A stretch of DNA of 64,000 nucleotides from an uncultured Acetatifactor sp. Its GTDB lineage: Bacteria; Bacillota; Clostridia; Lachnospirales; Lachnospiraceae. The stretch is taken from the NCBI GenBank assembly GCA_947625475.1, contig CANQOL010000010.1, positions 1 through 64,000 on the forward strand, given 5' to 3'. The notes under the pieces were generated by a model. It worked only from the letters and a program-made list of their open reading frames with translations, made no database searches and was not told the DNA's origin. Within the stretch, counting starts at the first letter, position 1; each line of letters opens with the position of its first letter. Both the position numbers and the translations under genes were made by a program. Of this stretch, positions 24,478-34,420 are shown in pieces.

Positions 24478-27102
24478 ATGGAGCAGTATATTGTGACGGG
24501 AATGAGTTGCGCGGCCTGCAGCGCCCGGGTGGAGAAGGCGGTTTCCAAGGTGCCGGGGGTGGCCTCCTGCACGGTGAATCTGCTGACGGGAACCATGGGA
24601 GTGGAGGGAAGCGCTCTCCCCGGGGAGGTGATCCGGGCGGTGGAAGAGGCCGGTTACGGGGCGTCCCGCCGGGAGAGCGGCGCCTCTGCCGCCCGGGCCG
24701 CGGAGAAGGGCGGGGATCCGGGAGCGGGAGAGGCCCTGCGGGACCGGGAGACCCCGGCCATGAAGAGAAGGCTTTCGGCCTCCCTGGTGTTCCTGGCGGC
24801 GCTGATGTATCTTTCCATGGGGCATATGATGTGGAACTGGCCGGTTCCCGCTTTCCTGGAGGGGAACCACGTGGCCATGGGGCTGCTGCAGCTTCTGCTG
24901 ACGGGGGCGATTATGGTGATCAACCAGCGCTTCTTTGTGAGCGGCGTGCGGGGGCTGCTCCATCGGGCCCCCAACATGGACACCCTGGTGGCTCTGGGAG
25001 CGGGGGCGGCCTTTGGGTACAGCACCTACGCCCTCTTTGCCATGACGGGGGCCCAGGCCCGAGGGGACGCGGCGGCGGTCATGGCCTATATGCATGAGTT
25101 TTATTTTGAGTCGGCGGGCATGATCCTGACCCTGATCACCGTTGGAAAGCTGCTGGAGGCCCGCTCCAAGGGGAAAACCACCGACGCTCTGAAAGGGCTT
25201 ATGAGCCTGGCGCCCAAGACGGCCACCTTGTTGGTGGAGGGGCAGGAGAAGGAGGTCCCCGCCTGGCAGGTAAAGAAGGGGGACATATTTGTGGTGCGCC
25301 CCGGGGAAAATATTCCGGTGGACGGTCTTGTGCTGGATGGGGAGAGCGCGGTGAACGAGGCGGCTCTCACGGGGGAGAGCATCCCTGTGGACAAGGGGCC
25401 GGGGGACGGCGTGTCCGCAGCCACTGTGAACCAGTCCGGCTTCCTGAAATGCCAGGCGTCCCGGGTGGGGGAGGATACCACCCTCTCCCAGATCATCCGC
25501 ATGGTCAGCGATGCGGCGGCCACCAAGGCCCCCATCGCCAAGGTGGCGGACCGGGTTTCCGGAGTGTTCGTGCCGGCAGTGATAGGGGTGGCGGCGGTCA
25601 CAATCCTGGCCTGGCTTCTGGCCGGTGAGAGCGTGGGATTTGCCCTGGCCCGGGGCATTTCGGTGCTGGTGATCAGCTGTCCCTGCGCCCTGGGGCTGGC
25701 CACTCCGGTGGCTATCATGGTGGGGAGCGGCGTGGGCGCCAGAAACGGCATCCTGTTTAAAACAGCGGTTTCCCTGGAGGAAACCGGAAAGCTGGAAATC
25801 CTGGCCCTGGACAAGACTGGAACCATCACCCGGGGAGAGCCCCAGGTGACGGAGCTTCTGCCCCGGGAGGGAATCCGGCCTCAGGAGCTGCTGGAGCTGG
25901 CCTGCTCTCTGGAGAAAAAGAGCGAGCACCCTCTGGCCAAGGCGGTTCTGCGCAGGGCCGGGGAGGAAGGGATCGCCCCCCGGGAGGTCACGGAGTTCCA
26001 GGCTCTGCCGGGGAGCGGCCTGACCGCCCGGCTGGAGGGAGAGGTGCTTCTGGGCGGAAGCCTGGCGTTTATCGGCAGCCGGCCGGAGCTGGCCCCCCAG
26101 ATGGAGGGCTGGGTTAAGGAGCAGGCCGACGCCCTTTCCCAGGAGGGAAAGACGCCCCTGCTCTTTGCCAGGGGAGGCAGGCTTTTGGGCATTATCGCCG
26201 TGGCGGATGTGCTCAAGGAGGACAGCCCTCAGGCCATAGAGGAACTGCGCGCCATGGGCATCCGGGTGGTGATGCTCACCGGGGACAACCGGCGCACCGC
26301 CCAGGCCATCGGCCGGCAGGCAGGAGTGGATAAGGTGATCGCCGGAGTGCTGCCCGACGGCAAGGAGGCGGTGGTCCGGAGCCTGAAGGAGCAGGGCAAG
26401 GTGGGCATGGTGGGAGACGGAATCAACGACGCTCCCGCTCTGACCCGGGCGGACATGGGGATTGCCATCGGGGCCGGCGCGGACATCGCTGTGGACGCGG
26501 CGGACGTGGTGCTCATGAAGAGCCGGCTGCGGGATGTGCCTGCGGCCATACGCCTGAGCCGGGCAACCCTGCGGAACATCCACCAGAACCTGTTCTGGGC
26601 GTTCTTTTACAATGTGATCGGGATCCCCCTGGCCGCGGGAGTGTGGATCCCTCTCTTCCACTGGCAGCTGAATCCCATGTTCGCGGCGGCGGCCATGAGC
26701 CTTTCCAGCTTCTGCGTGGTCACCAACGCCCTGCGGCTGAACCTGACCCGCATCTATGACGGAAGCCGGGACGCAAAGAGGGCCGGGAAGAGGAAGAAGG
26801 GCAGGCTGTCCGGGGCGGAGCCGGAGACAGAGACCGCCGCCCGGGAAGAAAAACAAGAGGAAAAACAGGAAGAAAAAAAGGAGGAAATGAAAATGGAAAA
26901 GACACTGACAATCCAGGGAATGATGTGCGGGCACTGCGAGGCCCGGGTGAAAAAGAGCCTGGAGGCGCTGCCTCAGGTGAGCCAGGCCCAGGTGAGCCAT
27001 GAGACGGGCAAGGCTGTGGTGACCCTCACCGGGGAGATCTCCGACGAGGCCCTGAAGAAGGCCGTGGAGGACCAGGACTACCAGGTGACGGACATTCAGT
27101 AA
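24478..27102 (+). CDS. copA: Copper-exporting P1B-type ATPase CopA with C-terminal CopZ-like domain
   Basis: CopA pumps Cu(I) out of the cell using ATP. The 874-residue protein has an N-terminal metal-binding domain (GMSCAACS, C11 and C14), eight predicted membrane helices, the CPC copper site at 401-403, the phosphorylated Asp D445 in DKTGT, and the hinge [13 protein letters not shown] charged linker of repeated EEKQ units (about 790-805) is followed by a second, CopZ-like domain (GMMCGHC, C817 and C820). A C-terminal metal domain is rare, and an internal start may also release it as free CopZ. The gene follows csoR by 117 nt under the CsoR operator. Confidence 0.95.
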   Translation: MEQYIVTGMSCAACSARVEKAVSKVPGVASCTVNLLTGTMGVEGSALPGEVIRAVEEAGYGASRRESGASAARAAEKGGDPGAGEALRDRETPAMKRRLSASLVFLAALMYLSMGHMMWNWPVPAFLEGNHVAMGLLQLLLTGAIMVINQRFFVSGVRGLLHRAPNMDTLVALGAGAAFGYSTYALFAMTGAQARGDAAAVMAYMHEFYFESAGMILTLITVGKLLEARSKGKTTDALKGLMSLAPKTATLLVEGQEKEVPAWQVKKGDIFVVRPGENIPVDGLVLDGESAVNEAALTGESIPVDKGPGDGVSAATVNQSGFLKCQASRVGEDTTLSQIIRMVSDAAATKAPIAKVADRVSGVFVPAVIGVAAVTILAWLLAGESVGFALARGISVLVISCPCALGLATPVAIMVGSGVGARNGILFKTAVSLEETGKLEILALDKTGTITRGEPQVTELLPREGIRPQELLELACSLEKKSEHPLAKAVLRRAGEEGIAPREVTEFQALPGSGLTARLEGEVLLGGSLAFIGSRPELAPQMEGWVKEQADALSQEGKTPLLFARGGRLLGIIAVADVLKEDSPQAIEELRAMGIRVVMLTGDNRRTAQAIGRQAGVDKVIAGVLPDGKEAVVRSLKEQGKVGMVGDGINDAPALTRADMGIAIGAGADIAVDAADVVLMKSRLRDVPAAIRLSRATLRNIHQNLFWAFFYNVIGIPLAAGVWIPLFHWQLNPMFAAAAMSLSSFCVVTNALRLNLTRIYDGSRDAKRAGKRKKGRLSGAEPETETAAREEKQEEKQEEKKEEMKMEKTLTIQGMMCGHCEARVKKSLEALPQVSQAQVSHETGKAVVTLTGEISDEALKKAVEDQDYQVTDIQ
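26893..27102 (+). CDS. Internal-start CopZ-like copper chaperone (in frame within copA)
   Basis: An in-frame ATG at 26893 is preceded by a consensus AGGAGG (26879-26884) with 8-nt spacing. From there the product is a complete 69-residue heavy-metal-associated domain: [15 protein letters not shown] start, KKSLEALP helix, VTLTGEIS strand, and a normal C-terminus. This is the size of free CopZ chaperones, and no separate copZ gene is seen nearby. Two proteins from one gene would match the known E. coli case in which copA also yields a small chaperone by frameshifting. Use of this start is inferred from the sequence. Confidence 0.55.
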   Translation: MEKTLTIQGMMCGHCEARVKKSLEALPQVSQAQVSHETGKAVVTLTGEISDEALKKAVEDQDYQVTDIQ

Positions 27103-27194
27103 TCCCCCGGCAATGATGGTCAAGGCCGTGCCGGCCACGGCCGCCCCTGCCAGGGATTCGCCGGCCACAGGCGAAGCGGCCGGGCTGCCGCTTT

Positions 27195-27230
27195 AAAAGG
27201 GAAAGGTACTCTGTACTTTTTCCCTTTTTT
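27195..27230 (+). terminator. Terminator of the copper operon
   Basis: The stem AAAAGGGAAAGGTAC/GTACTTTTTCCCTTTT has a short loop and is followed by further T. Its A-rich 5' side would also serve the other direction. Confidence 0.8.
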
Positions 27231-27284
27231 AGTTTATAATGACAAAAAGAGTGACAGATAGGGAACCGTTTGGAGGAAGAGTTC

Positions 27285-28934
27285 ATGGCGGCTGTTGCGC
27301 TCAGCTGGATTTACGTGCTGTTTACCACATTTTGTCTGGGATTTGGGGTCTCTCTCCTGACGGAGAGGGCTTTTCAATGTCCCCTGCGGCGGGGGGATAC
27401 CCTTTTGTGTGCCGGCCTGATCGGGGCTACGGTGTACGCCCAGTTTTTCAGTCTGTTTGCGGGGGTGGGGCTGTGGGCCAATCTGATCCTTCTTGGCGTC
27501 TGCCTGGGGATTCTTCTGGCAGGCCGAAGACGCCTCCCTGTTTTGCTGAGGTCTCTGTGGCAGGGAAGCTCCCGGGGAAGGCGGGCGGCTGTGCTGCTCT
27601 TGTTTGTCTTCTGGGCCTACTGTGCTTCCCGGGGATATCTGGCCTACGACAGCGACCTTTACCACGGCCAGAGCATCCGCTGGATTGAAGAGTACGGGGT
27701 GGTGAAGGGCCTTGGCAACCTGCATGAGCGCTTCGCCTACAACAGCTCCGTGTTCGCCCTGTCGGCTCTCTACAGCATGAAATTCCTGACGGGACATTCC
27801 CTCCACGCTGTGAACGGATATTTTGCCTTCCTGCTGAGCCTGACGGTGCTGGATCTGGGGCGCTGCGTCCGCAGGAGGAAGCTTATTTGGCCAGACTATG
27901 CAAGGGCGGCGGCCGTGTACTATCTGACCCTGATTGTAAACGAGGTGGTGGCCCCCGCCTCCGACTACGGGGTCATGTGCATGATTTTCTGGATTGTGAT
28001 CAAGTGGCTGGACGCCCTGGAGGAGAAGCGGGATTCCATCGCCCCCTACGGGCTTTTGTGCGTGGCGGGCGTGTATGCGCTGACCCTGAAGCTCACCGCC
28101 GGGCTGATCCTTCTTCTGCTGCTGAAGCCTGCCTGGAGGCTCCTACGGGAGAAGCGCTTCGGACAGATCGGGATGTATCTGGGCCTTGGGCTTTTCACGG
28201 CCCTGCCCTGGCTGATCCGCACGGTGCTGATCTCCGGCTGGCTCTTTTACCCCCTGCCGGGGCTGGATCTGTTTCATTTTGACTGGAAGATGCGGGCGGA
28301 AAACATTGCGGTGGACGCGGCCCAGATCAAGGTCTGGGGAAGGGGCCTGTACGATGTGGCCCTGGTGAATGTTCCCTTCGCCCAGTGGTTCCCGGGCTGG
28401 TTTGCCTCCACCCTCTCTGCCGCGGAGAAGCTGCTGATCCTGGCGGATCTGGGATCGCTGGCGCTGCTTGCGGGGGCGGCGGTGTGGACTTTGATCTGCA
28501 GAAAGCGGGGGAGGGGGGACCGCCTGCTGGTGCTCGCCGCCCTGGCCTGCTCCTATGTGTTCTGGCAGACAAGCGCCCCCCTGACCCGGTATGGGTACGC
28601 CTATGTGCTTCTGCTGCCGGCCCTCATGGGGGGATGGATTCTGCTTGGCCTGGGCCGGGACGGGATTGCCCGGCTTCTCCTGGCGCTGTACGGAGCCTAT
28701 AAGCTCTATGTGACGGCGGCCTATGTGTGGAGCGCCGCCCCGGCGGACGCCTGGCTGTGGCAGCAGGACTACGGAACCTATGAGGTGACCGCCTATCAGG
28801 TGGAGGGAGAGACCTTCTATGTGCCTGTGTACGGGGACAGGACCGGGTATGATCCCTTCCCTGCGGCTCCCACCCAGGGGGGCTTTGAGCTTCGGGGGGA
28901 GGATCTCTCGGAGGGCTTCCGGCCCGCCTTCTGA
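27285..28934 (+). CDS. LIC_10190-type polytopic membrane protein
   Basis: The 549-residue protein has about 12 hydrophobic segments. Its signature region is YDSDLYHGQSIRWIEEYG followed by VKGLGNLHERFAYNSS, which matches the family annotated as LIC_10190 membrane proteins and resembles GT-C glycosyltransferases acting on lipid-linked sugars at the outer face. No activity is proven. I chose the ATG at 27285 because GGAGGA lies 7 nt upstream; a TTG at 27270 is in frame. It sits 88 nt before an O-antigen-ligase-like gene, which suggests an envelope-glycan role. Confidence 0.75.
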   Translation: MAAVALSWIYVLFTTFCLGFGVSLLTERAFQCPLRRGDTLLCAGLIGATVYAQFFSLFAGVGLWANLILLGVCLGILLAGRRRLPVLLRSLWQGSSRGRRAAVLLLFVFWAYCASRGYLAYDSDLYHGQSIRWIEEYGVVKGLGNLHERFAYNSSVFALSALYSMKFLTGHSLHAVNGYFAFLLSLTVLDLGRCVRRRKLIWPDYARAAAVYYLTLIVNEVVAPASDYGVMCMIFWIVIKWLDALEEKRDSIAPYGLLCVAGVYALTLKLTAGLILLLLLKPAWRLLREKRFGQIGMYLGLGLFTALPWLIRTVLISGWLFYPLPGLDLFHFDWKMRAENIAVDAAQIKVWGRGLYDVALVNVPFAQWFPGWFASTLSAAEKLLILADLGSLALLAGAAVWTLICRKRGRGDRLLVLAALACSYVFWQTSAPLTRYGYAYVLLLPALMGGWILLGLGRDGIARLLLALYGAYKLYVTAAYVWSAAPADAWLWQQDYGTYEVTAYQVEGETFYVPVYGDRTGYDPFPAAPTQGGFELRGEDLSEGFRPAF

Positions 28935-29022
28935 TCGCGGGGGCCGCAGAGGGCTTTTCTTCCGTCTCACATATCAAATCGTTTTCCTCCTTTTTTGGAA
29001 AAGGGGAAAGAAGGAGCGCAGC

Positions 29023-30669
29023 ATGAGCAAACGTCAACTGGTAAAGACAGAGCCGGCACAGAGTTCCTCCCCGGTCCATCCTCTGGACAGGATCCAGCAT
29101 GTTCTGGATCTTCTCATGGAGATTGTGGTCTGTGTGTACATGATGGTGGTGCTGGTGCTGCTGCCCCTCTACCATGAGAACGGCTATGTGATGATTGCCA
29201 CCGTCAAGGAAAACATGTTTATGGCATATGTCCGTTATTTCCTGCCTGCGGCGGCCCTCTATCTGGCCCTTGGCCTGCTTCTCCTTCTGCTGCACAGGGA
29301 CCGGGGAATCAGGATGAGGGAGCTTTTGGCCTCCCTCTCCCCGGTGGATATCCTGGCCGCCCTCTACGGCGCGGCGGCGGTGATCTCCTACCTGCTCAGC
29401 CCCTACCGGGAGGATGCCCTGTGGGGAGTCAGCTCCTGGAGGATGGGGCTGCTGCCCCAGCTGACCTTTGTGGCGGGATATTTTCTGATTTCCCGGGTCT
29501 GGAACAGGAGGGAGTGGGCGGCGGCGCTTCTTCTGCCCGTGTCGGGGCTGGTGTTCCTGCTGGGATATCTGAATCGGTTCGGGTATTATCCCTATCCCAT
29601 GGAGGGGGCCAACCCGGAGTTTATCTCTCTGATCGGAAACATCAACTGGTACTGCGGATATCTGGTGACGGTGCTCTTCGGAGGGGTATACCTGCTCTGG
29701 AGCGGCGGGACGGGGAGACGGGCCCGTATCCTGCTCTGGCTCTATGCGGCGGCGGGATTCGCCAGCCTGGTAACCCAGGGGAGCGACGGGGGGATCCTGA
29801 CTCTGGGGGCGGTAATGTTTGTGCTGCTGCTTCTCTCCCTGAAGGACGCCGGGAGGCTGCAGAGATACTTTGCGATCCTGTTTCTTCTGGGGATCGTCTG
29901 TCTGGTCACTTTCGGAGTACGGCTTCTGTTTCCGGAGGCCATGACCTACCGCTCCGGCACCTCGGATCTTCTGACGGCCACGCCTCTGGCGGCGGTGTTT
30001 CCCGCCTGCTGCGGCCTGGCGGGTCTCTGGGTTTACAGGAGACGGAAGCGGGGCGCCTGCCCGACGGCGGCTTTTGCGAAAGCCGGGAAGTGGCTGCTTG
30101 GAGCGGCGGGAGTCTGCGCCGGGGGTTTTGTCCTGCTGCTGACGGCCAACACGCTCTGGGGGCTGGGGCCTCTGGAGGGCAGCCCGCTCTTTACCTTTTC
30201 CCCGGAGTGGGGGAGCATGAGGGGGGCCACCTGGACTGTGGGCTGGATGTGCTTTGCCCGTCAGGGCTTCCTCCGGCGGTTTGTGGGAGTGGGGCCGGAC
30301 TGTATGGCGCCCTTTATCGCCGGGATGCAGGACGGGCAGGTCTACGCCCTTGTGCAGGAGTGGTTCGGGGGCCTGCGGCTCACCAATGCCCACAATGAAT
30401 GGCTGACCCTCCTGGTGGACACGGGGATTTTGGGGGCGGTCTCCTTCGCCGGGCTCATGCTGGCAGCCATGACGGGCTTTCTGAGGGCGGGGGAGCGCCC
30501 GGAGGGCGGGAAATGGGCGGCCCTGGCGGGGGCCTGCGGCCTGTGCGTGCTGGCCTACACGGTACATAACATGTTCAGCTTCCAGCAGATCATGAACACC
30601 CCCACCCTCTTTGTGATTCTGGGCATGGGGGAGGCCTTCCGCCGGGCAGGGGCGGATCCGGAGTCCTGA
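29023..30669 (+). CDS. O-antigen ligase/polymerase-like (Wzy) membrane protein
   Basis: The 548-residue protein has about 12 membrane segments and a large outside loop. This loop carries the Wzy_C-type landmarks: SFRW-like FSPEWGSMRGATWTVGWM, RRFVGVGPDC, and TNAHNEWLTLLVDTGILG. In Gram-positive hosts such proteins polymerise or attach surface polysaccharides or teichoic-type glycans. The start follows AAGAAGGAGC. It lies downstream of the LIC_10190-type gene and upstream of CapA, although CapA has its own promoter. Confidence 0.82.
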   Translation: MSKRQLVKTEPAQSSSPVHPLDRIQHVLDLLMEIVVCVYMMVVLVLLPLYHENGYVMIATVKENMFMAYVRYFLPAAALYLALGLLLLLLHRDRGIRMRELLASLSPVDILAALYGAAAVISYLLSPYREDALWGVSSWRMGLLPQLTFVAGYFLISRVWNRREWAAALLLPVSGLVFLLGYLNRFGYYPYPMEGANPEFISLIGNINWYCGYLVTVLFGGVYLLWSGGTGRRARILLWLYAAAGFASLVTQGSDGGILTLGAVMFVLLLLSLKDAGRLQRYFAILFLLGIVCLVTFGVRLLFPEAMTYRSGTSDLLTATPLAAVFPACCGLAGLWVYRRRKRGACPTAAFAKAGKWLLGAAGVCAGGFVLLLTANTLWGLGPLEGSPLFTFSPEWGSMRGATWTVGWMCFARQGFLRRFVGVGPDCMAPFIAGMQDGQVYALVQEWFGGLRLTNAHNEWLTLLVDTGILGAVSFAGLMLAAMTGFLRAGERPEGGKWAALAGACGLCVLAYTVHNMFSFQQIMNTPTLFVILGMGEAFRRAGADPES

Positions 30670-30694
30670 GGGCGGGTTTTCTCCGATTGCGGGG

Positions 30695-30751
30695 TAGGCA
30701 GAAGAAAAAGTTTGTGGTACAATGTCCACAGAAAAAAACATCTGTGGACTT
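30695..30751 (+). promoter_or_regulatory. capA promoter and start-site hairpin
   Basis: TAGGCA (30695-30700), 17-bp spacer, TACAAT (30718-30723). Directly after the -10 box comes an exact inverted repeat, GTCCACAG / CTGTGGAC (30724-30731 and 30742-30749), around the expected transcription start. It may be an operator or a stabilising 5' hairpin. Confidence 0.6.
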
Positions 30752-30863
30752 CTGATTCCATGTGCGCCGCACAGAGAGGATGTGCCCGGAGCGGAGAGCA
30801 GGCGGTGCAGGCCGCGCGGAAGTTTTGATTGGTAAAAGACGAAAAAACAGGGAGAGGGAAGCG

Positions 30864-32048
30864 TTGAGAGCGAGAGGAAGGCAGATCCTGTTTTGGATAG
30901 CGCTCCTGGCGGGCCTGACCACGGCCTGCGGGAGGGATGTGGAGGTGGCGGCGCCTGCGCCCAAATCTGTGGCGGAGGAATCCACCCAGCCGGCTGCGGA
31001 GAGGGAGGGGCTTCCCGTGGTGGCGCCCCAGCCCATTCCCACGGCTGCCCCGGCGTCCCCCACTCCTGCGCCCACGCCTCAGCCCACCCCGCAGGTGATC
31101 ACCTTCACCCTGTCGGCGGCGGGGGACTGCTCCTTGGGCAATTACCAGGATCAGGACTACGCCTACTCCTTCCGGCAGACCTACGAGCAGGTCCAGGATC
31201 CCGGGTACTTTTTTCAGAATGTCCATGAGATCTTTGCGGCGGACGATATGACCCTGGTGAATTTCGAGGGGGTGCTGACCTTCTCGGAGATGCGCCAGGA
31301 CCGCACCTACAACATTAAGGGGGATCCCTCCTACACGGATATCCTTACCGCGGGCAGTGTGGAGGCTGTCAGTATGGGCAACAACCACCGGCTGGACTAC
31401 GGCCAGGGCGGGAGCGACGATACAGTGGCGGCCATGCAGGAGGCGGGGATTGTTTACGCCTACGACGATCATGTGGGAATTTACGAAAGCCCCCAGGGCA
31501 TCCGGGTGGGGTATGTATCCGTGAATGAGGTATCCTGGGGAGAGGGGTGCGAGAAGTTCATCCGGGAGGGCTTTGAGAAGCTCCGGGAGGAAGGGGCGGA
31601 TCTGCTCCTTGCCTGCTGTCACTGGGGCGTTGAGCGGGATTATCAGCCGGAGGCATATCAGAGGAAGCTTGGGAAGCTGTGCATTGACCTGGGGGCGGAT
31701 CTGGTGATCGGCCACCATCCCCATGTGCTTCAGGGCATAGAGGAATATCAGGGGAAATATATTATCTACAGCCTGGGCAATTTCTGCTTTGGGGCCAACC
31801 GCAACCCTTCCGACAAGGACACCATGATCTTTCAGCAGACCTTCACCTTTGTGGACGGGGTCAAGCAGGAGGAAACGGCGGCGCGGGTAATTCCCTGCTC
31901 CCTCAGCTCCGTAAAGGAGAGGAACAACTATCAGCCCACCCCCGCCCAGGGGGATGAGGCGGCCCGGATCCTGGAGCGGCTCCGGGGCTTTAGCAGGGAT
32001 TTCGGAGTGGATTATGGGGAGGACGGAACTCTTATTATAAAGCAATAG
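30864..32048 (+). CDS. CapA family lipoprotein (poly-gamma-glutamate/capsule-type metallophosphatase fold)
   Basis: A TTG start at 30864 behind GGAGAGGG gives a lipoprotein signal with a GLTTAC lipobox (Cys about 18) and a Pro/Ala/Thr-rich spacer to ~85. The CapA domain follows: AAGDCSLG, LVNFEGVLT, SMGNNHRLDYG, CCHWGVERD and GHHPHVLQG, the metal-binding blocks of a calcineurin-like phosphoesterase fold. CapA proteins take part in poly-gamma-glutamate capsule production, and many relatives have unknown roles. There is no capBC in the window. Length is 394 residues. The open frame reaches up to 30762 but would place residues in front of the signal peptide. Confidence 0.85.
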   Translation: MRARGRQILFWIALLAGLTTACGRDVEVAAPAPKSVAEESTQPAAEREGLPVVAPQPIPTAAPASPTPAPTPQPTPQVITFTLSAAGDCSLGNYQDQDYAYSFRQTYEQVQDPGYFFQNVHEIFAADDMTLVNFEGVLTFSEMRQDRTYNIKGDPSYTDILTAGSVEAVSMGNNHRLDYGQGGSDDTVAAMQEAGIVYAYDDHVGIYESPQGIRVGYVSVNEVSWGEGCEKFIREGFEKLREEGADLLLACCHWGVERDYQPEAYQRKLGKLCIDLGADLVIGHHPHVLQGIEEYQGKYIIYSLGNFCFGANRNPSDKDTMIFQQTFTFVDGVKQEETAARVIPCSLSSVKERNNYQPTPAQGDEAARILERLRGFSRDFGVDYGEDGTLIIKQ

Positions 32049-32065
32049 AAAGGAGATGGAACGGA

Positions 32066-33202
32066 ATGGAAAAAAGGAAGATGGAGAAGCTGGGGGTGGA
32101 GACCTCCCTGCTGGGGTACGGGTGCATGAGATTTCCCACCAATGAGACGGGCAAAATCGACCGGCCCAAGGCAAAGGAGCTCATCGACAGGGCGCTGGAG
32201 GCCGGCGTCAACTACATAGACACGGCCTATCCCTACCACGGCGGGGAGAGCGAGGCGGTGCTGGGGGAGGTGCTGAAGGAGCACCACAGAGATTCCTTTT
32301 ATCTGGCCACCAAGCTGCCGGTGTGGATGGTGAAGTCCCTGGAGGACGTGGACCGGATTTTCCAGGAGCAGCTGGACCGTCTGCAGACGGACCACATTGA
32401 TTTTTATCTGATGCACGCCATGGGGAGGGACCGCTGGGAGGAAATGGAAAAGCTGGGAGTGGCGGACCGGCTCTCCCAGCTGAAGAAGGAGGGAAAGATC
32501 CGTTATCTGGGATTTTCCTTCCATGACAGCTACGATGCCTTTGAGAAGATTCTGACCGCCAGGGACTGGGATTTCTGTCAGATCCAGTTAAACTACATGG
32601 ACAAGGACACCCAGGCGGGCCTGAAGGGATATGCCCTGGCGGCGGTGAAGGGGGTCCCGGTGGTGGTGATGGAGCCGGTGAAGGGCGGCTATCTGACTGC
32701 CTACACCCCGGATGTGGAGGAGCTGTTCCATGCCCATGACCCTCAGGCCAGCATCGCCTCCTTTGCCTTCCGCTGGGTAGGCTCCCTGCCCGGGGTGAAG
32801 GTGGTGCTCAGCGGTATGACCACCCGGGAGCAGCTGGAGGACAATCTGAAGACCTTCACCCGCTTTAAGCCTCTCTCCCAGGCGGAGCAGGAGACGGTGC
32901 TCCAGGTGGTGGATATTTTAAAGAGCCGGGTGAAGAACGGCTGTACCGGCTGCCGGTACTGTATGCCCTGCCCGGCGGGGGTGGATATCCCCGGGTGCTT
33001 CGGCGTCTGGAACACCTACCATATGTACAGCAACTACAATGTGGTGAGCTGGAGATGGGAGAAGGAGCTTGGGGAGGCAAAGCAGCCCAAGAACTGTGTC
33101 AAGTGCGGCAAGTGCGAGAAGAGCTGCCCTCAGAAGCTCCACATCCGGGAGGATCTGGAGAAGGTCCAGGAGGATCTGGACAAGAGAGAGATGGTGCTGT
33201 AA
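32066..33202 (+). CDS. Aldo/keto reductase with C-terminal ferredoxin domain
   Basis: The 378-residue protein has an aldo/keto reductase barrel with tetrad motifs DTAYPYHGG (Asp, Tyr), YLATKLP (Lys) and FYLMHAMG (His). The C-terminal domain carries two iron-sulfur motifs, CTGCRYCMPCPAG and CVKCGKCEKSCPQ. The fusion is common in anaerobes. Its electron donor and substrate are unknown. It starts 17 nt after capA and galK follows 39 nt after its stop, so all three could be transcribed together. Confidence 0.9.
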   Translation: MEKRKMEKLGVETSLLGYGCMRFPTNETGKIDRPKAKELIDRALEAGVNYIDTAYPYHGGESEAVLGEVLKEHHRDSFYLATKLPVWMVKSLEDVDRIFQEQLDRLQTDHIDFYLMHAMGRDRWEEMEKLGVADRLSQLKKEGKIRYLGFSFHDSYDAFEKILTARDWDFCQIQLNYMDKDTQAGLKGYALAAVKGVPVVVMEPVKGGYLTAYTPDVEELFHAHDPQASIASFAFRWVGSLPGVKVVLSGMTTREQLEDNLKTFTRFKPLSQAEQETVLQVVDILKSRVKNGCTGCRYCMPCPAGVDIPGCFGVWNTYHMYSNYNVVSWRWEKELGEAKQPKNCVKCGKCEKSCPQKLHIREDLEKVQEDLDKREMVL

Positions 33203-33241
33203 AGCACAGGATCCCGGAGGCGGAAAGGAAGGATAAAAGGG

Positions 33242-34405
33242 ATGAAAGAGAAAATGCTCCGCAGATTCGCGGAGATCTTCGGAGACAGTCAGGGGGCGGA
33301 GGTGTACTTTGCCCCCGGGCGGGTGAACCTGATCGGAGAGCACACGGACTACAACGGGGGCCATGTGTTCCCCTGTGCCCTGACCGTCGGCACCTACGGG
33401 GCGGCCAGGAAGCGCGCGGACGGACGGCTGCGGTTTTACTCCATGAATTTTGAGCAGCTGGGAGTGATGGAATCCTCCCTGGAGGGGCTGCGGCCCGATC
33501 CTAAGGCGGACTGGACCAATTATCCCAAGGGAGTGATCTGGGCCTTTGAAGAGAGAGGGATGAAGCTGCCCTGCGGCATGGATCTTCTGCTGTACGGGAA
33601 CATCCCCAACGGCTCCGGCCTGTCCTCATCCGCCTCTGTGGAGGTGCTCACAGGCTTTATCCTGCGGGATCTGTTCGGGTTTGATGTCTCAAATCAGGAT
33701 CTGGCTCTCATCGGCCAGTATTCGGAGAATCATTTCAACGGGGTCAACTGCGGCATCATGGATCAGTTTGCCATTGCTATGGGAAAAAAGGAGCACGCCA
33801 TTTTTCTGGACACGGCGGATTTGTCCTATCAGTATGTTCCCGTGAAGCTGGAGAAGGCCCGGATCGTGATCGCCTGCAGCAACAAAAGGAGGGGGCTTGG
33901 GGATTCCAAGTACAATGAGCGCCGCCGGGAGTGCGAGTCGGCCTTGGCCTGCCTGCAGAAGGTGACGGATATTGCCTCCCTGGGGGAGCTGACCCTGGAG
34001 CGCTTTGAGCAGTATAGCAGCGCCATTCCCGATCCGGTGTGGCTGCGCCGGGCCAGACATGCGGTCACGGAAAACCGGCGGACCCTGGAGGCAGTGGAGG
34101 CCCTGGAGAGAGACGATGTGAAGCGGTTCGGAGAGCTGATGAACGCCTCCCATGTGTCCCTGCGGGACGACTATGAGGTCACAGGCAGGGAGCTGGATAC
34201 CCTGGCGGAGGAAGCCTGGAAGGTGGAGGGCGTCATCGGCTCCCGCATGACCGGGGCGGGCTTCGGGGGCTGCAGCGTCAGCATTGTCAGGGAGGATGCC
34301 GTGGCGGTGTTCATCCGTCAGGTGGGGGAGGCATATCTGGAGAAAATCGGGTACGCCGCCGACTTTTATGTGGTGGATATCGGGGACGGCCCGGTGAAGC
34401 TGTAG
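33242..34405 (+). CDS. galK: Galactokinase
   Basis: GalK phosphorylates galactose at C1 with ATP, the entry step of the Leloir pathway. The substrate-binding signature GRVNLIGEHTDYNGGHVFPCAL (split here by position: residues about 27-48), the ATP-binding GSGLSSSASVEV, and the GAGFGGC motif near the C-terminus are all present. Length (387 residues) is normal. No galT, galE or transporter gene is in the window. The neighbours (aldo/keto reductase, exonuclease) are unrelated, so the pathway partners are elsewhere. Confidence 0.96.
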   Translation: MKEKMLRRFAEIFGDSQGAEVYFAPGRVNLIGEHTDYNGGHVFPCALTVGTYGAARKRADGRLRFYSMNFEQLGVMESSLEGLRPDPKADWTNYPKGVIWAFEERGMKLPCGMDLLLYGNIPNGSGLSSSASVEVLTGFILRDLFGFDVSNQDLALIGQYSENHFNGVNCGIMDQFAIAMGKKEHAIFLDTADLSYQYVPVKLEKARIVIACSNKRRGLGDSKYNERRRECESALACLQKVTDIASLGELTLERFEQYSSAIPDPVWLRRARHAVTENRRTLEAVEALERDDVKRFGELMNASHVSLRDDYEVTGRELDTLAEEAWKVEGVIGSRMTGAGFGGCSVSIVREDAVAVFIRQVGEAYLEKIGYAADFYVVDIGDGPVKL

Positions 34406-34420
34406 CGGGTGAGAAAAGGA

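Noticed and set aside
24385..27168. 927-codon open frame antisense to copA
   Set aside because: The sense strand encodes an unmistakable CopA with all motifs. The antisense product is His/Gly/Pro-rich and has no domain.
28624..30741. 705-codon antisense frame opposite the O-antigen-ligase-like gene
   Set aside because: Composition artefact. The sense frame has membrane helices, ligase motifs and a good SD.
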